From contig NZ_MUYK01000003.1 in the NCBI RefSeq assembly GCF_002155685.1, positions 124,001 through 188,000 of the forward strand: DNA of 64,000 nt. The letters are read 5' to 3'. Numbering within the stretch: the stretch's first letter is position 1; every line of letters starts with the position of its first letter. The notes beneath the pieces were generated by a model. That model did not search any database. It saw only the letters and a program-made list of their open reading frames with translations, and was not told the DNA's origin. Position numbers and translations under genes: made by a program. Positions 54,211 through 62,475 of the stretch are shown here, piece after piece. Source of the stretch: Erythrobacter colymbi (GTDB taxonomy: Bacteria > Pseudomonadota > Alphaproteobacteria > Sphingomonadales > Sphingomonadaceae).

Positions 54211-54246
54211 AAGCGCGCGGGGCGGGTCGCAGAACCCCGCGCGCTT
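54211..54246. terminator. 12-bp perfect bidirectional terminator
   Basis: AAGCGCGCGGGG (54211-54222) and CCCCGCGCGCTT (54235-54246) pair perfectly around 12 bases. Minus-strand reading gives a following TTCTTTTATGG, a fair U tract, for the TonB receptor operon; it also follows the propeller gene stop by 10 bases. Confidence 0.8.
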
Positions 54247-54302
54247 CCCGTTTCCGTGCCCGTTATCGTTTCCCGAAGGGCCCGGACATCGGATCAGAGG
54301 CG

Positions 54303-56861
54303 TCAGAACTTGTAGCCAAGCTCCACGCCGAAACGCTGGCGGCCGCCGGGCGAGATGAACGATCCCCCGAATTCGACCGCGGTGATGACTTCGTTGAGAT
54401 ACTTCTCGTTGAACAGGTTTTCCGCCCAGGCGGTGACCGACCAGTTCTCGCCCTCGAACCCGACGCGCAGGTCCATCACCCCGAAGGTGTCGCGGCGCGA
54501 GACCGAGTAGTCGGCATCGCCCACGAAGGCCGGCAGCACCAGCTTGTTGGGCGAATTGGCATCGGCCGGGAGCGGCAGCAGCCCGCTGAACAGCGTCGGG
54601 TTGGTGTTGTCCTGCAGCGTGTGGAACCACGTCGGCCCGGTGATGCGGTAATCCGCGCGGGTGACGAAGTTGATGCTGTCGGTCACCGGCAGATCGATCT
54701 GGGTGCCGAGGTTGATGGTGTAGTCGGCGGTATAGGGCGACTTGTTGCCGACCGTGACCGGACGCGAGGCATTGGCCTTGATCTCGCTTTCGGTGAGGTT
54801 GGCCGAACCGAACAGCGTCCAGCCCTTGACCGGCTCGACGCTGAGGTTGAGCTCGCCGCCGTAGACCTCGACCTCGTCGATGTTCGAGACCACGCGCAGC
54901 AGGCCGAAGCCGCCGACGAAGAACTCGAAGAACTGCATGTCGTCGATCTTGGTGTAGTAGCCCGCCAGATCGAAGGTCACCGCGCCATCGAGCAGCGTGC
55001 CCTTCACGCCCGCTTCGAAGGCGCTCGAGGTTTCCTTGCGGTACTTGTCGTTGATCCGCACATTGGTGCCGATGAACTGGTTGAAGGCCGAATTGACGAT
55101 CGCGGCCGAGCCCTGGTTGTTGAACCCGCCCGATTTGAAGCCGATGCCCCAGTTGCCGTAGAGGTTGATATCGTCGGTCAGCTCGTAGCGCAGCGAGATC
55201 TTGGGCTGGAACTGCTTGAAGCTGCCCGATTGCGGCGCGATGGTCTGGACATTGCCGCCCACGATCGCCTGACCCGGATTGATAGGCCCGCCGGTGAAGG
55301 GATCGCGCACCGCCGGCACGAGGCTTTCGACCCTGCGGTCCTCGATGTCGTAACGGCCCGCAACGGTGACGTTGAAGCGGTCGGTGATGTCACCCTCGAC
55401 CGAGCCGAAGATCGCGTAGACATCGGTGGTGAAGGCATCGTGGTAGAGCTGCGAGGTCGGGTTGGTGGTGCCGGGCGCGTTGTAGAGCTCGCGGATCACC
55501 CCCCGCCCGAGGTCCGCGCCAAGGCTCACGCCCACTTCGCGGTTGATGTGGAGGTAATAGCCGCCGACCTGCCAGTTGATCGGCCCGTCGCCGTTCGAGG
55601 CGAGGCGGATTTCGCCGCTGATGTCTTCCTGCTGGCGGATCTGGAACTGCGTGCCGTCGCAGGTCGTCGGGCTGTAGGGCCCGAAGGTCGAGCCGTTCAC
55701 GGGGTTGAAGATGAAGGGCACCGGGCTGGTGCCAATGAAGGTCGGCTGGTTGAGCGGGTAGCCGGCGAGCGCGGCGGTGCTGGCGAAGCAGGCGTTGGAC
55801 GCCGCGACCGAGGCGGGGGTCGCGCCCGGGAAGGTGAAGCGCGCGAAGTCGGCCGAGGTGCCGTCAGCGACCAGCGACTGGTCGACATCGCTGTAGGGCA
55901 GCCACGCGGTCAGTGTCGCCCCGTCGAACTTGTGCTCGATCTTGGCCGAGGTCTCGAAGGTGGTCTGGTCGTTGGTCGGCCGGATGTTCGAGTAGAAGTT
56001 GAAGGGGTGCTCGTTGACGTCCTCGAAGAAGGCCGGGTTCACGCCCGCGAAGTTGGGCAGGTGGAAGGCGGCGTTGAAGGCGATCGAGGCGCCCTTGAGG
56101 TCGGCGTAGCGCGCCTTGACGTCGAGCTCGGTGTCGGGGCCCAGTTCGGTCACGAAGCGCGCGTCGACGCCGAAGACTTCCTGATCGTCCACGGTCTTCG
56201 AGTTGTCGAGGAAGCTGTTGCGGAAGAAGCCGTCAGTGCGCGAGTAGTTGGCCGAGAGCACGAGGCCGGCGGTGTCGCCCACCGGGGTCGCGATGAAGCC
56301 GTTGGCGAGGTAGGTGTTGTCCTGCCCGGCGCGCACCAGCATCCCGCCTTCCAGCCGGTCGCCCGGCTTCAGCGTCTGGAGCACGATCGCGCCCGCCGCC
56401 GCGTTGCGCCCGTAGAGCGCGCCCTGCGGACCTTTCAGGATTTCGACCTGCCGCAGCGTGCCCTGGTTCTGGTTCAATTGCGCGGTGTTGGTCTTGAGGA
56501 TCCCGTCGACCACCAGCGCGACCGAGCTTTCCGCGTCGCGCGCGCCGTTGATGCCGCGGATGTTGATCTGGGTGTCGCCCGCTTCGGCGGTGCCGGTTAC
56601 GATCGTCACGCCCGGGGTCAGCTGGACGAAGTCATCCGCGCGCTGCACGCCGGTCTTGGCGAGGGCATCGGCGGTGAACACGGTGACCGCCGCGGGGACC
56701 TCGGCGAGGGTTTCCGACTGGCGGCGGGCGGTGACGATGATCGCATTGCCCTCCTCCTCGGCCGCCGGGGTCGTTTCGCGCGCCTCCTGCGCCATCGCGG
56801 GGGCGGAAAGGGCAATGGCGCCAAGAGCCGCGCCAGAGGCAAGAACCAGACGGATATTCAT
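54303..56861 (-). CDS. TonB-dependent receptor
   Basis: 852 residues. Signal peptide (ASGAALGAIALSAPAMAQE), a region resembling a TonB box (NAIIVTARRQSETLAEVP), plug domain (VTIVTGTAEAGDTQINIRGI; EILKGPQGALYGRNAAAGAI) and a 22-strand barrel ending in GVELGYKF with terminal Phe. Outer-membrane importer. Downstream of the racemase-like and NTF2-like genes (39 bases after the last), so it probably imports the substrate of this cluster. Confidence 0.93.
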   Translation of the reverse strand: MNIRLVLASGAALGAIALSAPAMAQEARETTPAAEEEGNAIIVTARRQSETLAEVPAAVTVFTADALAKTGVQRADDFVQLTPGVTIVTGTAEAGDTQINIRGINGARDAESSVALVVDGILKTNTAQLNQNQGTLRQVEILKGPQGALYGRNAAAGAIVLQTLKPGDRLEGGMLVRAGQDNTYLANGFIATPVGDTAGLVLSANYSRTDGFFRNSFLDNSKTVDDQEVFGVDARFVTELGPDTELDVKARYADLKGASIAFNAAFHLPNFAGVNPAFFEDVNEHPFNFYSNIRPTNDQTTFETSAKIEHKFDGATLTAWLPYSDVDQSLVADGTSADFARFTFPGATPASVAASNACFASTAALAGYPLNQPTFIGTSPVPFIFNPVNGSTFGPYSPTTCDGTQFQIRQQEDISGEIRLASNGDGPINWQVGGYYLHINREVGVSLGADLGRGVIRELYNAPGTTNPTSQLYHDAFTTDVYAIFGSVEGDITDRFNVTVAGRYDIEDRRVESLVPAVRDPFTGGPINPGQAIVGGNVQTIAPQSGSFKQFQPKISLRYELTDDINLYGNWGIGFKSGGFNNQGSAAIVNSAFNQFIGTNVRINDKYRKETSSAFEAGVKGTLLDGAVTFDLAGYYTKIDDMQFFEFFVGGFGLLRVVSNIDEVEVYGGELNLSVEPVKGWTLFGSANLTESEIKANASRPVTVGNKSPYTADYTINLGTQIDLPVTDSINFVTRADYRITGPTWFHTLQDNTNPTLFSGLLPLPADANSPNKLVLPAFVGDADYSVSRRDTFGVMDLRVGFEGENWSVTAWAENLFNEKYLNEVITAVEFGGSFISPGGRQRFGVELGYKF

Positions 56862-56900
56862 AAGGCGACTCTCCTGAGAGGGATCGAGAGGTTGAAGGGA

Positions 56901-57311
56901 TCAGACAAGCGGGTTGGCGCCGCTCATGTAGACATAGACTTCCTGGAACTTCGGACCTTCCGCGCCGGGGCGCAGGCGCCAGAAATTGGTGTTGTAGAGC
57001 AGCGTCACATTGCCATCGTGATCGTGCAGCTCGGCGGTGAAGCAGGCGGTGATGCGCCCGTTCGCCTCGTCCACGGTGCAGGTGAAATCGCGGTGGATGA
57101 TGGTGGCGTAGGCCGCGAAGAAATCCTCGAACATCCGCGCGATCTCGGCCTTGCCGCTGTGGCGGGTGAAGGCGGTCTGGACGCAGAACAGCGCGGTATC
57201 GTGGAAGCACGACAGCGCGCCTTCGAGGTCCTTGGCATCGACGCGGGCGAAGTACTTGTTCAGCGCAAAGTCGATCAGATCGGCGCGCGCGAGGGTGGGT
57301 TCGTACTGCAT
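56901..57311 (-). CDS. NTF2/SnoaL-like protein, copy 2
   Basis: 136 residues. SnoaL-like alpha+beta barrel: KYFARVDAKDLEGALSCFHD, GKAEIARMFEDFFAAYATI, HRDFTCTVDEANGRI and a terminal VYVYMSGANPL. Paralogue of the preceding gene; both end in VYVYMSGxN. ATG shares one base with the upstream stop (TGATG). Such folds serve as isomerases, dehydratases or small-molecule binders. Confidence 0.82.
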   Translation of the reverse strand: MQYEPTLARADLIDFALNKYFARVDAKDLEGALSCFHDTALFCVQTAFTRHSGKAEIARMFEDFFAAYATIIHRDFTCTVDEANGRITACFTAELHDHDGNVTLLYNTNFWRLRPGAEGPKFQEVYVYMSGANPLV

Positions 57312-57745
57312 CAGGCGTCCCCTTCCTTCAGCAGGTTGTCACCCGACATGTAGACATAGACGCGGTGGAACAGCCGGTCCTTCAAGTAGAAGCGGTTGCA
57401 GTTCTCGTAGCGCAGCTCCTCGCCCCCGTTGGGCGTGATCAGCACGGTGAACTGCGAACAGATCGGGTTGGTCTCGGGATCGGCAGTGTGGACGAAGTTG
57501 CCGTGCCAGATGCTCTCGAAATCGGCGAAGAGCTTGACGAACATCGCCCGGATCGCCTCGCGCCCGTTGTGGACGGTGTTGCTGGTGACCTCGGTCAGGA
57601 CCGCATCGGGCGTGAAGCAGTCGAGCACCTGGTCCATGACCTTGTTGTCGACCCCGTCAAAATACCGCTTGGTAACGATATCGACGTAGAAGGGATAGGG
57701 CAGCGGCGTCTGGCCGGGGCCGCCCTCGCTCCAGCTTTCACTCAT
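57311..57745 (-). CDS. NTF2/SnoaL-like protein, copy 1
   Basis: 144 residues: FYVDIVTKRYFDGVDNKVMD, HNGREAIRAMFVKLFADFES, WHGNFVHTADPE and VYVYMSGDNLL. Same fold and tail as the next gene, at about a quarter to a third identity by eye. Overlaps the racemase-like stop by one base (TGATG). The pair may form a heteromer or handle successive intermediates. Confidence 0.82.
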   Translation of the reverse strand: MSESWSEGGPGQTPLPYPFYVDIVTKRYFDGVDNKVMDQVLDCFTPDAVLTEVTSNTVHNGREAIRAMFVKLFADFESIWHGNFVHTADPETNPICSQFTVLITPNGGEELRYENCNRFYLKDRLFHRVYVYMSGDNLLKEGDA

Positions 57746-58488
57746 CAGTACCAGCCCTTTCGGATATCGGCGTGCTTGGGCACCTCAGGTGCCGGGAAGG
57801 CCTTCTTGGAGGGGGAGAGGCCGAGCTCGATCCACGTCTCCAGCTGCTTGTAGGCGACCTGCCCCGGGTTCAGCACCGGCACGGGCAGCTCGCTGGCGAG
57901 ATAGGCGGCGGACTGGTGCATGGTGGTGGAGCCCAGCACGATCACGTCCGCGCCGTCCTCCTCGATGGCGCGGGTTGCCTCGGCCTTGAGCTTGGCGAAG
58001 ACGACCTCCTCCTTGCCCTCGAGCAGTTCGGTGACATCGGGCCGCGTGTCGATCGAGCGGACGGAGGCGCAGCGGTGTTCCCAGCCGTGCTGGCTCAGCA
58101 CCTTCTCGTAGAGCGGGAACCACTGCGGCCACATGGTGATGACGCTGAATTTCTTGCCGAGCATCATCGCGGCGGCAAAGCTCGCCTCGCCCGGGCCGAC
58201 GACGGGGATGTTCAGTGCCGAGCGCAGCGGCCACAGCCCGCTGTCGCTGACCGTGTCGATCAGCACGCCGGCGTAACCTTCCTCCTCGGCGGTCACCCCG
58301 GCCTGGAACACCGTCCAGTCCATCAGCAGCGTGTCGTGGTAGGAATCGCCCAGCGCCGCGCCCCAGCGCACCGCCTCGAAGGTAGGCGCGAAGCCCGGGC
58401 GCACGAAATCGGCGGGAAGCTGCTGCGCCCTGTTGGCGACGCCGGCTTCATCCATTGCGATCGGCACGATGACCTTGATGCGCTTCAC
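57745..58488 (-). CDS. Asp/Glu racemase-superfamily protein without catalytic cysteines
   Basis: 247 residues, IKVIVPIAMDEAG... Two-domain hydantoin/Asp racemase fold. In active members the first Cys lies in a GVVIxCxxDPG-type motif; here it is GVLIDTVSDSG with Thr79. The second Cys, in an IxLGCxxM-type motif, is Ser187 (VIVLGSTTM). VVGPGEASFAAAMMLGKKFSV is conserved. So it is probably not a racemase; an isomerase, decarboxylase or binding role is open. First gene leftward from the GntR intergenic region. Confidence 0.8.
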   Translation of the reverse strand: MKRIKVIVPIAMDEAGVANRAQQLPADFVRPGFAPTFEAVRWGAALGDSYHDTLLMDWTVFQAGVTAEEEGYAGVLIDTVSDSGLWPLRSALNIPVVGPGEASFAAAMMLGKKFSVITMWPQWFPLYEKVLSQHGWEHRCASVRSIDTRPDVTELLEGKEEVVFAKLKAEATRAIEEDGADVIVLGSTTMHQSAAYLASELPVPVLNPGQVAYKQLETWIELGLSPSKKAFPAPEVPKHADIRKGWY

Positions 58489-58521
58489 GGCACTCCCCAG
58501 TTGCCTAGGGGTGCGTGGTTA

Positions 58522-58531
58522 TTGTATACAA
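58522..58531. promoter_or_regulatory. GntR operator, left copy
   Basis: TTGTATACAA, a perfect 10-base palindrome, embedded in ATTGTATACAAA, between the divergent racemase-like and GntR genes. The same 12 bases recur at 59427-59438. A further palindrome CACAATTGTG is at 58554-58563. Confidence 0.75.
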
Positions 58532-58685
58532 AACGCGCTCGTCAAGTGATAAACACAATTGTGACACGATGGCCGGCGAGGTGTGTTTTTGTCACCGCAC
58601 AGGCTTGCCGCACCCGCTGGCAGGCCGCACAAGGGAAGCCTATGACAGCGCGCACTTTCCTCTCGTCCAAGCAGGTCGATCCGAC

Positions 58686-59369
58686 ATGAGCCGCGCCTCC
58701 GACCAGGCCTATGCCACTATCCGCGCCCATCTGCTGAGCGGCGCGGTCAAGGCGGGCGAACAGCTCACCGAAGACCAGCTCGCCCAGATCACCGGCGTCA
58801 GCCGCACCCCCGTGCGCGAGGCCGTGCGGCGGCTGGAGGACGAGCTGGTGCTGGTGCGATCGGACACCAAGCGGCTGTTCGTCGCCGACTGGAGCCGCGA
58901 CGATATCGAGGAGATGTTCACGCTGCGCCAGATGCTCGAATGCCATGCGGCCGAGCGCGCGGCGAAGCGCCTCACCCGCGAGCAGATCGCCGCGCTGGAG
59001 CAGGTGAACCGCGATCTGACTGCGGCGGTCGAGCAGAGCCCGCCCGATGTCGTGCGCTTCCTCGATGCCAACCGCGCCTTTCACGAGGTGATCATCGAAG
59101 CGGCCGATTCGCCGCGCCTCGGGCAATTGCTGACGCGGCTGGTCGAGGCGCCGGTGGTGCTGCGCACGGCGCGAACCTATTCGCAGAGCGACCTGCGCCA
59201 GTCGGCCCGCGACCATGACGAGCTGGTCGCCGCCTTCGCTGCACGCGATCCCGATTGGGCACGCGCGGTGATGGGCAGCCACCTGCGCCGCGCGTTCCAC
59301 ACCTTCGCCAAAGCGGTCGGCCCGCGCAGCGACGGAGCGGCCAGCGACAAGGACGGGGGCGACGCGTAA
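58686..59369 (+). CDS. GntR-family regulator, FadR/FCD subgroup
   Basis: 227 residues from ATG 58686. Winged helix: QAYATIRAHLLSGAVKAGEQ, EDQLAQITGVSRTPVREAVRRLE; FCD domain with EMFTLRQMLECHAAERAA, DANRAFHEVII and DHDELVAAFAARDPDWARAVMGSHL (metal-binding His/Asp). FCD regulators usually bind organic acids. The TTGTATACAA sites on both sides of this gene fit its family's TTGTNNACAA-type operators. Confidence 0.9.
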   Translation: MSRASDQAYATIRAHLLSGAVKAGEQLTEDQLAQITGVSRTPVREAVRRLEDELVLVRSDTKRLFVADWSRDDIEEMFTLRQMLECHAAERAAKRLTREQIAALEQVNRDLTAAVEQSPPDVVRFLDANRAFHEVIIEAADSPRLGQLLTRLVEAPVVLRTARTYSQSDLRQSARDHDELVAAFAARDPDWARAVMGSHLRRAFHTFAKAVGPRSDGAASDKDGGDA

Positions 59370-59427
59370 CAACGCCGCCGCGCCGTTGCGGTTCCTGCAA
59401 TCGCGTGCAGTCCAAGCATGATTGCAA

Positions 59428-59437
59428 TTGTATACAA
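59428..59437. promoter_or_regulatory. GntR operator, right copy
   Basis: TTGTATACAA inside ATTGTATACAAA, 58 bases after the GntR stop and 52 bases before the lyase start. Identical to the left copy over 12 bases. Confidence 0.75.
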
Positions 59438-59489
59438 AGCGGGTAATTCAGACCGCGAAGCCCCCGCAGCAGCTACAGGCGATTCACCG

Positions 59490-60398
59490 ATGTCAGGCGA
59501 CTCTATCGAACTGGTCGAAGTGGGCCCGCGCGACGGGCTCCAGAACGAGCCCGACATCATTTCGACCGAGGTGAAGCTCGACCTCATCACCCGCATGATC
59601 GGCTACGGCGCGCGCCGGCTCGAGGTGGCGAGCTTCGTGCACCCCGCCCGCGTGCCGCAGATGGCCGATGCCGAGGCGGTGATCGCGGGCCTGCCGGACC
59701 GCGCGGACTGCACCTATGTGGGCCTCGTGCTCAACAAGCGCGGGGTGCTGCGCGCGCTCGCCACCCGCGAAGGCGGCGCGCGCGGCGTCGATCAGGTCGG
59801 CTGCGTGGTGGTCGCCAGCGACACCTTCGGACAGAAGAACCAGGGCCAGACCATCGAACAGGGCATCGCCGAAACCCGTGAGATGCTCCGCTTCGCCCGC
59901 GCCGAGGGTATCCGCGCGCAGGTCACCATCAGCGCCGCCTTCGGCTGCCCGTTCGAGGGCGAGGTGAAGCACGAGACCGTCCTCAAGATCGCCGAGGCCA
60001 TCGCCGAGGAAGCCCCCGAGGAAATCGCGCTCGCCGACACCATCGGCGTCGGCACGCCGTGGGAAGCAGGCGAACTGTTTGGCAAGCTCGGCGCGCTGCT
60101 CGCAGGAAAAATCCCGATGCGCGCGCATTTCCACAACACCCGCGGCACCGGCATCGCCAATGCGTGGGAAGCGTACAAGGCGGGCGTGCGGGTGTTCGAC
60201 GCATCGCTCGGCGGCCTCGGCGGATGCCCCTTCGCCCCGCGCGCGACCGGGAACATCGCGACCGAGGATCTCGTTTACATGATGCAGCGCTCCGGTGTGG
60301 CGAGCGGCATCGATCTCGACGCGGCCATCGCCGCAAACAAGTGGTTTGCGGGCCATCTGGGGCGGGAACTCCCCTCGGCGGTCGCGCGCGCAGCATAA
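59490..60398 (+). CDS. HMG-CoA lyase-like (DRE-TIM) enzyme
   Basis: 302 residues from ATG 59490. LVEVGPRDGLQNEP (catalytic Arg-Asp), RRLEVASFVHPARVPQMADA, metal-binding pair in RAHFHNTRGTGIAN, and the G-loop with catalytic Cys, GGLGGCPFAPRATGN. Cleaves 3-hydroxy-3-methylglutaryl-CoA or a related acyl-CoA/3-hydroxy acid. In this operon the substrate is probably a product of the Hyu enzymes. The hyuA gene starts 15 bases after its stop. Confidence 0.88.
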   Translation: MSGDSIELVEVGPRDGLQNEPDIISTEVKLDLITRMIGYGARRLEVASFVHPARVPQMADAEAVIAGLPDRADCTYVGLVLNKRGVLRALATREGGARGVDQVGCVVVASDTFGQKNQGQTIEQGIAETREMLRFARAEGIRAQVTISAAFGCPFEGEVKHETVLKIAEAIAEEAPEEIALADTIGVGTPWEAGELFGKLGALLAGKIPMRAHFHNTRGTGIANAWEAYKAGVRVFDASLGGLGGCPFAPRATGNIATEDLVYMMQRSGVASGIDLDAAIAANKWFAGHLGRELPSAVARAA

Positions 60399-60413
60399 GC
60401 TAGAGGAAACGGC

Positions 60414-62471
60414 ATGACGTACAGGCTGGGTGTGGATGTGGGCGGGACTTTCACCGACCTGCTGCTGTTCGACGAGGCAAGCGGCGCCTTCTGGCGGCAC
60501 AAGACCCCCTCGACCCCGCATGACAGCTCGGAAGGCATCCTCAACGGGGTGAAGGCGATCATGGCCACGGCCGGGATCGGCGCCGAGGACATCACCTATT
60601 TTCTCCACGGCACCACGGTTGCGACCAACGCCGTGCTGGAGGGCAAGGGCGCGAAGGTCGGCCTGGTCACCACGCAGGGCTACCGCGACATCATGCAGAT
60701 CGCGCGCAGCTTCGTGCCCGGCGGGCTTGCCGCGTGGATCGTGTGGCCCAAGCCGCAGCCCCTCGCCCGCCTCGAACACACGGTCGAGGTCCCCGGCCGC
60801 ATGGATGCGCGAGGGAACGAGGTCGCCCCACTTGATGAAGACGCGGTGCGCGCGGCGCTCCGCAAGCTCAAGGGTGACGGGATCGAGGCGCTCACCGTCA
60901 GCCTGATGAACGCCTACCTCAACGGCGCGCACGAGGCGCGGATCGGGGCGATTGCGGCGGAGGAACTGCCCGGTATCCCCGTCTCATTGAGCCACGAAGT
61001 CCTGCCCGAAATGCAGGAATACGAGCGCACGCTCTCGACCGTCGCCAATGCGGCGGTGCGTCCGGTGGTGTCGAAATATGTCTCCAACCTGCGCACCAAG
61101 CTCGAGGCCGAGGGGCTTAAGGGCCGCCTATCGCTGCTGCGTTCCGACGGCGGGTTGATGAGCAGCCAGAAGGCCGAGGAGCATCCCGTCAACATCCTCA
61201 TGTCCGGCCCCGCCGGCGGGGTGACGGGGGCGCTGTGGGTGGCGAAGAACGCCGGCTTCGAGAACATCCTGACGCTTGATGTGGGCGGCACCTCGACCGA
61301 CGTGGCGCTGATCCAGGGCCTCGAACCGCGCCGCCAGCGCACGACCGAAGTCGGCCACCTCTCGGTGCGCGCCTCGGCGCTCGATGTGAAGACCGTGGGC
61401 GCGGGCGGCGGCTCGATCGCCCACGTGCCGCAGCTTACCGGCGCGCTGCGCGTCGGGCCGGAGAGCGCTGGCGCGGTGCCCGGTCCGGTTGCCTACAACA
61501 AGGGCGGCACGCTCCCTACAGTGACAGATGCCAACGTCGTTCTGGGTTATCTTCCCGAAGATCTCCTCGGCGGCAGCTTCAAGCTCGACCGTGAGGGCGC
61601 GAAGGCCGCGGTGCAGACCATCGCCGATGCGCTGGGCGTGACGCTGATGGAAGCCGCGCGCGGCATCATCGACATCGTCAACGAGAACATGTTCGGCGCC
61701 CTGCGCATGATCAGCGTGCAGCAAGGCTACGACCCGCGCGAATTTGCGCTGATGGGCTTCGGCGGTGCGGGTCCGCTCCACGTCAACGCGGTCGCGCGGC
61801 TGATGGGCAGCTGGCCCGCGATCTCGCCCGTCTCCCCCGGCGTGCTGTGCGCGCTGGGCGATGCGACCACCCGGATGCGCACCGAGACCGCGCGCAGCTT
61901 CTCGCGCCTCGCCCGCGACACCTCGATCGCCGATCTCGTCGCGGTGCTCGACGACATGGCCGAACAGACCCGCGGCGAACTTGTCGCGGACGGCATTCCG
62001 GAAGAGCAGATCACCTCGCTGTTCGAGATCGACGTGCGCTATGCGGGTCAGGCCTTCGAAGTGCCGCTGACGATCACGCAGGACATTCTCGAGAAGGACG
62101 GGATCGAGGGCATCCTCGCCCGCTTCGACGAAGAGCACCTGCGGCTCTTCACCTTCAACATGGACACGCCCCACGAGATCGTGAACCTGCGCGCGGTCGC
62201 GCAGGGGCAGGCCCCTGCCCTGCCCGCCGCCGAACTGCCGAAGGGCGACGGCAACCCCTCAGCCGCCAAGATCCGCGACCACGTGATGTGGATCGGCGGC
62301 GAGGAGCGGCCTGCGGTGATCTACGACCGCGCGAAGCTCAAGCAGGGCGACGTCATCGAAGGCCCCGCGATCATCACCGAGATGGATTCGACCACGCTGG
62401 TCGAACACGATTGCCGCGCGACCGTGGACGCTGTCGGCAACATCCTCATTACTCTCAAGGCGAAGGGATAA
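60414..62471 (+). CDS. Hydantoinase/oxoprolinase subunit A (HyuA)
   Basis: 685 residues behind AGAGGAA. ATP-binding N-terminus RLGVDVGGTFTDLLLFDE, FLHGTTVATNAVLEGKGAKV, SGPAGGVTGALWVA, DVGGTSTDVALIQG and FGGAGPLHVNAVA. Subunit A of the ATP-dependent family that includes N-methylhydantoinase, 5-oxoprolinase, caprolactamase and acetone/acetophenone carboxylases. Works with the HyuB encoded next. The substrate is not determined by sequence. Confidence 0.92.
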   Translation: MTYRLGVDVGGTFTDLLLFDEASGAFWRHKTPSTPHDSSEGILNGVKAIMATAGIGAEDITYFLHGTTVATNAVLEGKGAKVGLVTTQGYRDIMQIARSFVPGGLAAWIVWPKPQPLARLEHTVEVPGRMDARGNEVAPLDEDAVRAALRKLKGDGIEALTVSLMNAYLNGAHEARIGAIAAEELPGIPVSLSHEVLPEMQEYERTLSTVANAAVRPVVSKYVSNLRTKLEAEGLKGRLSLLRSDGGLMSSQKAEEHPVNILMSGPAGGVTGALWVAKNAGFENILTLDVGGTSTDVALIQGLEPRRQRTTEVGHLSVRASALDVKTVGAGGGSIAHVPQLTGALRVGPESAGAVPGPVAYNKGGTLPTVTDANVVLGYLPEDLLGGSFKLDREGAKAAVQTIADALGVTLMEAARGIIDIVNENMFGALRMISVQQGYDPREFALMGFGGAGPLHVNAVARLMGSWPAISPVSPGVLCALGDATTRMRTETARSFSRLARDTSIADLVAVLDDMAEQTRGELVADGIPEEQITSLFEIDVRYAGQAFEVPLTITQDILEKDGIEGILARFDEEHLRLFTFNMDTPHEIVNLRAVAQGQAPALPAAELPKGDGNPSAAKIRDHVMWIGGEERPAVIYDRAKLKQGDVIEGPAIITEMDSTTLVEHDCRATVDAVGNILITLKAKG

Positions 62472-62475
62472 GACG

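Noticed and set aside
54621..57353. 910-codon frame opposite the TonB receptor
   Set aside because: Antisense shadow; rich in Val/Asp/Arg with no domain, while the minus strand encodes a full receptor and an NTF2-like protein.
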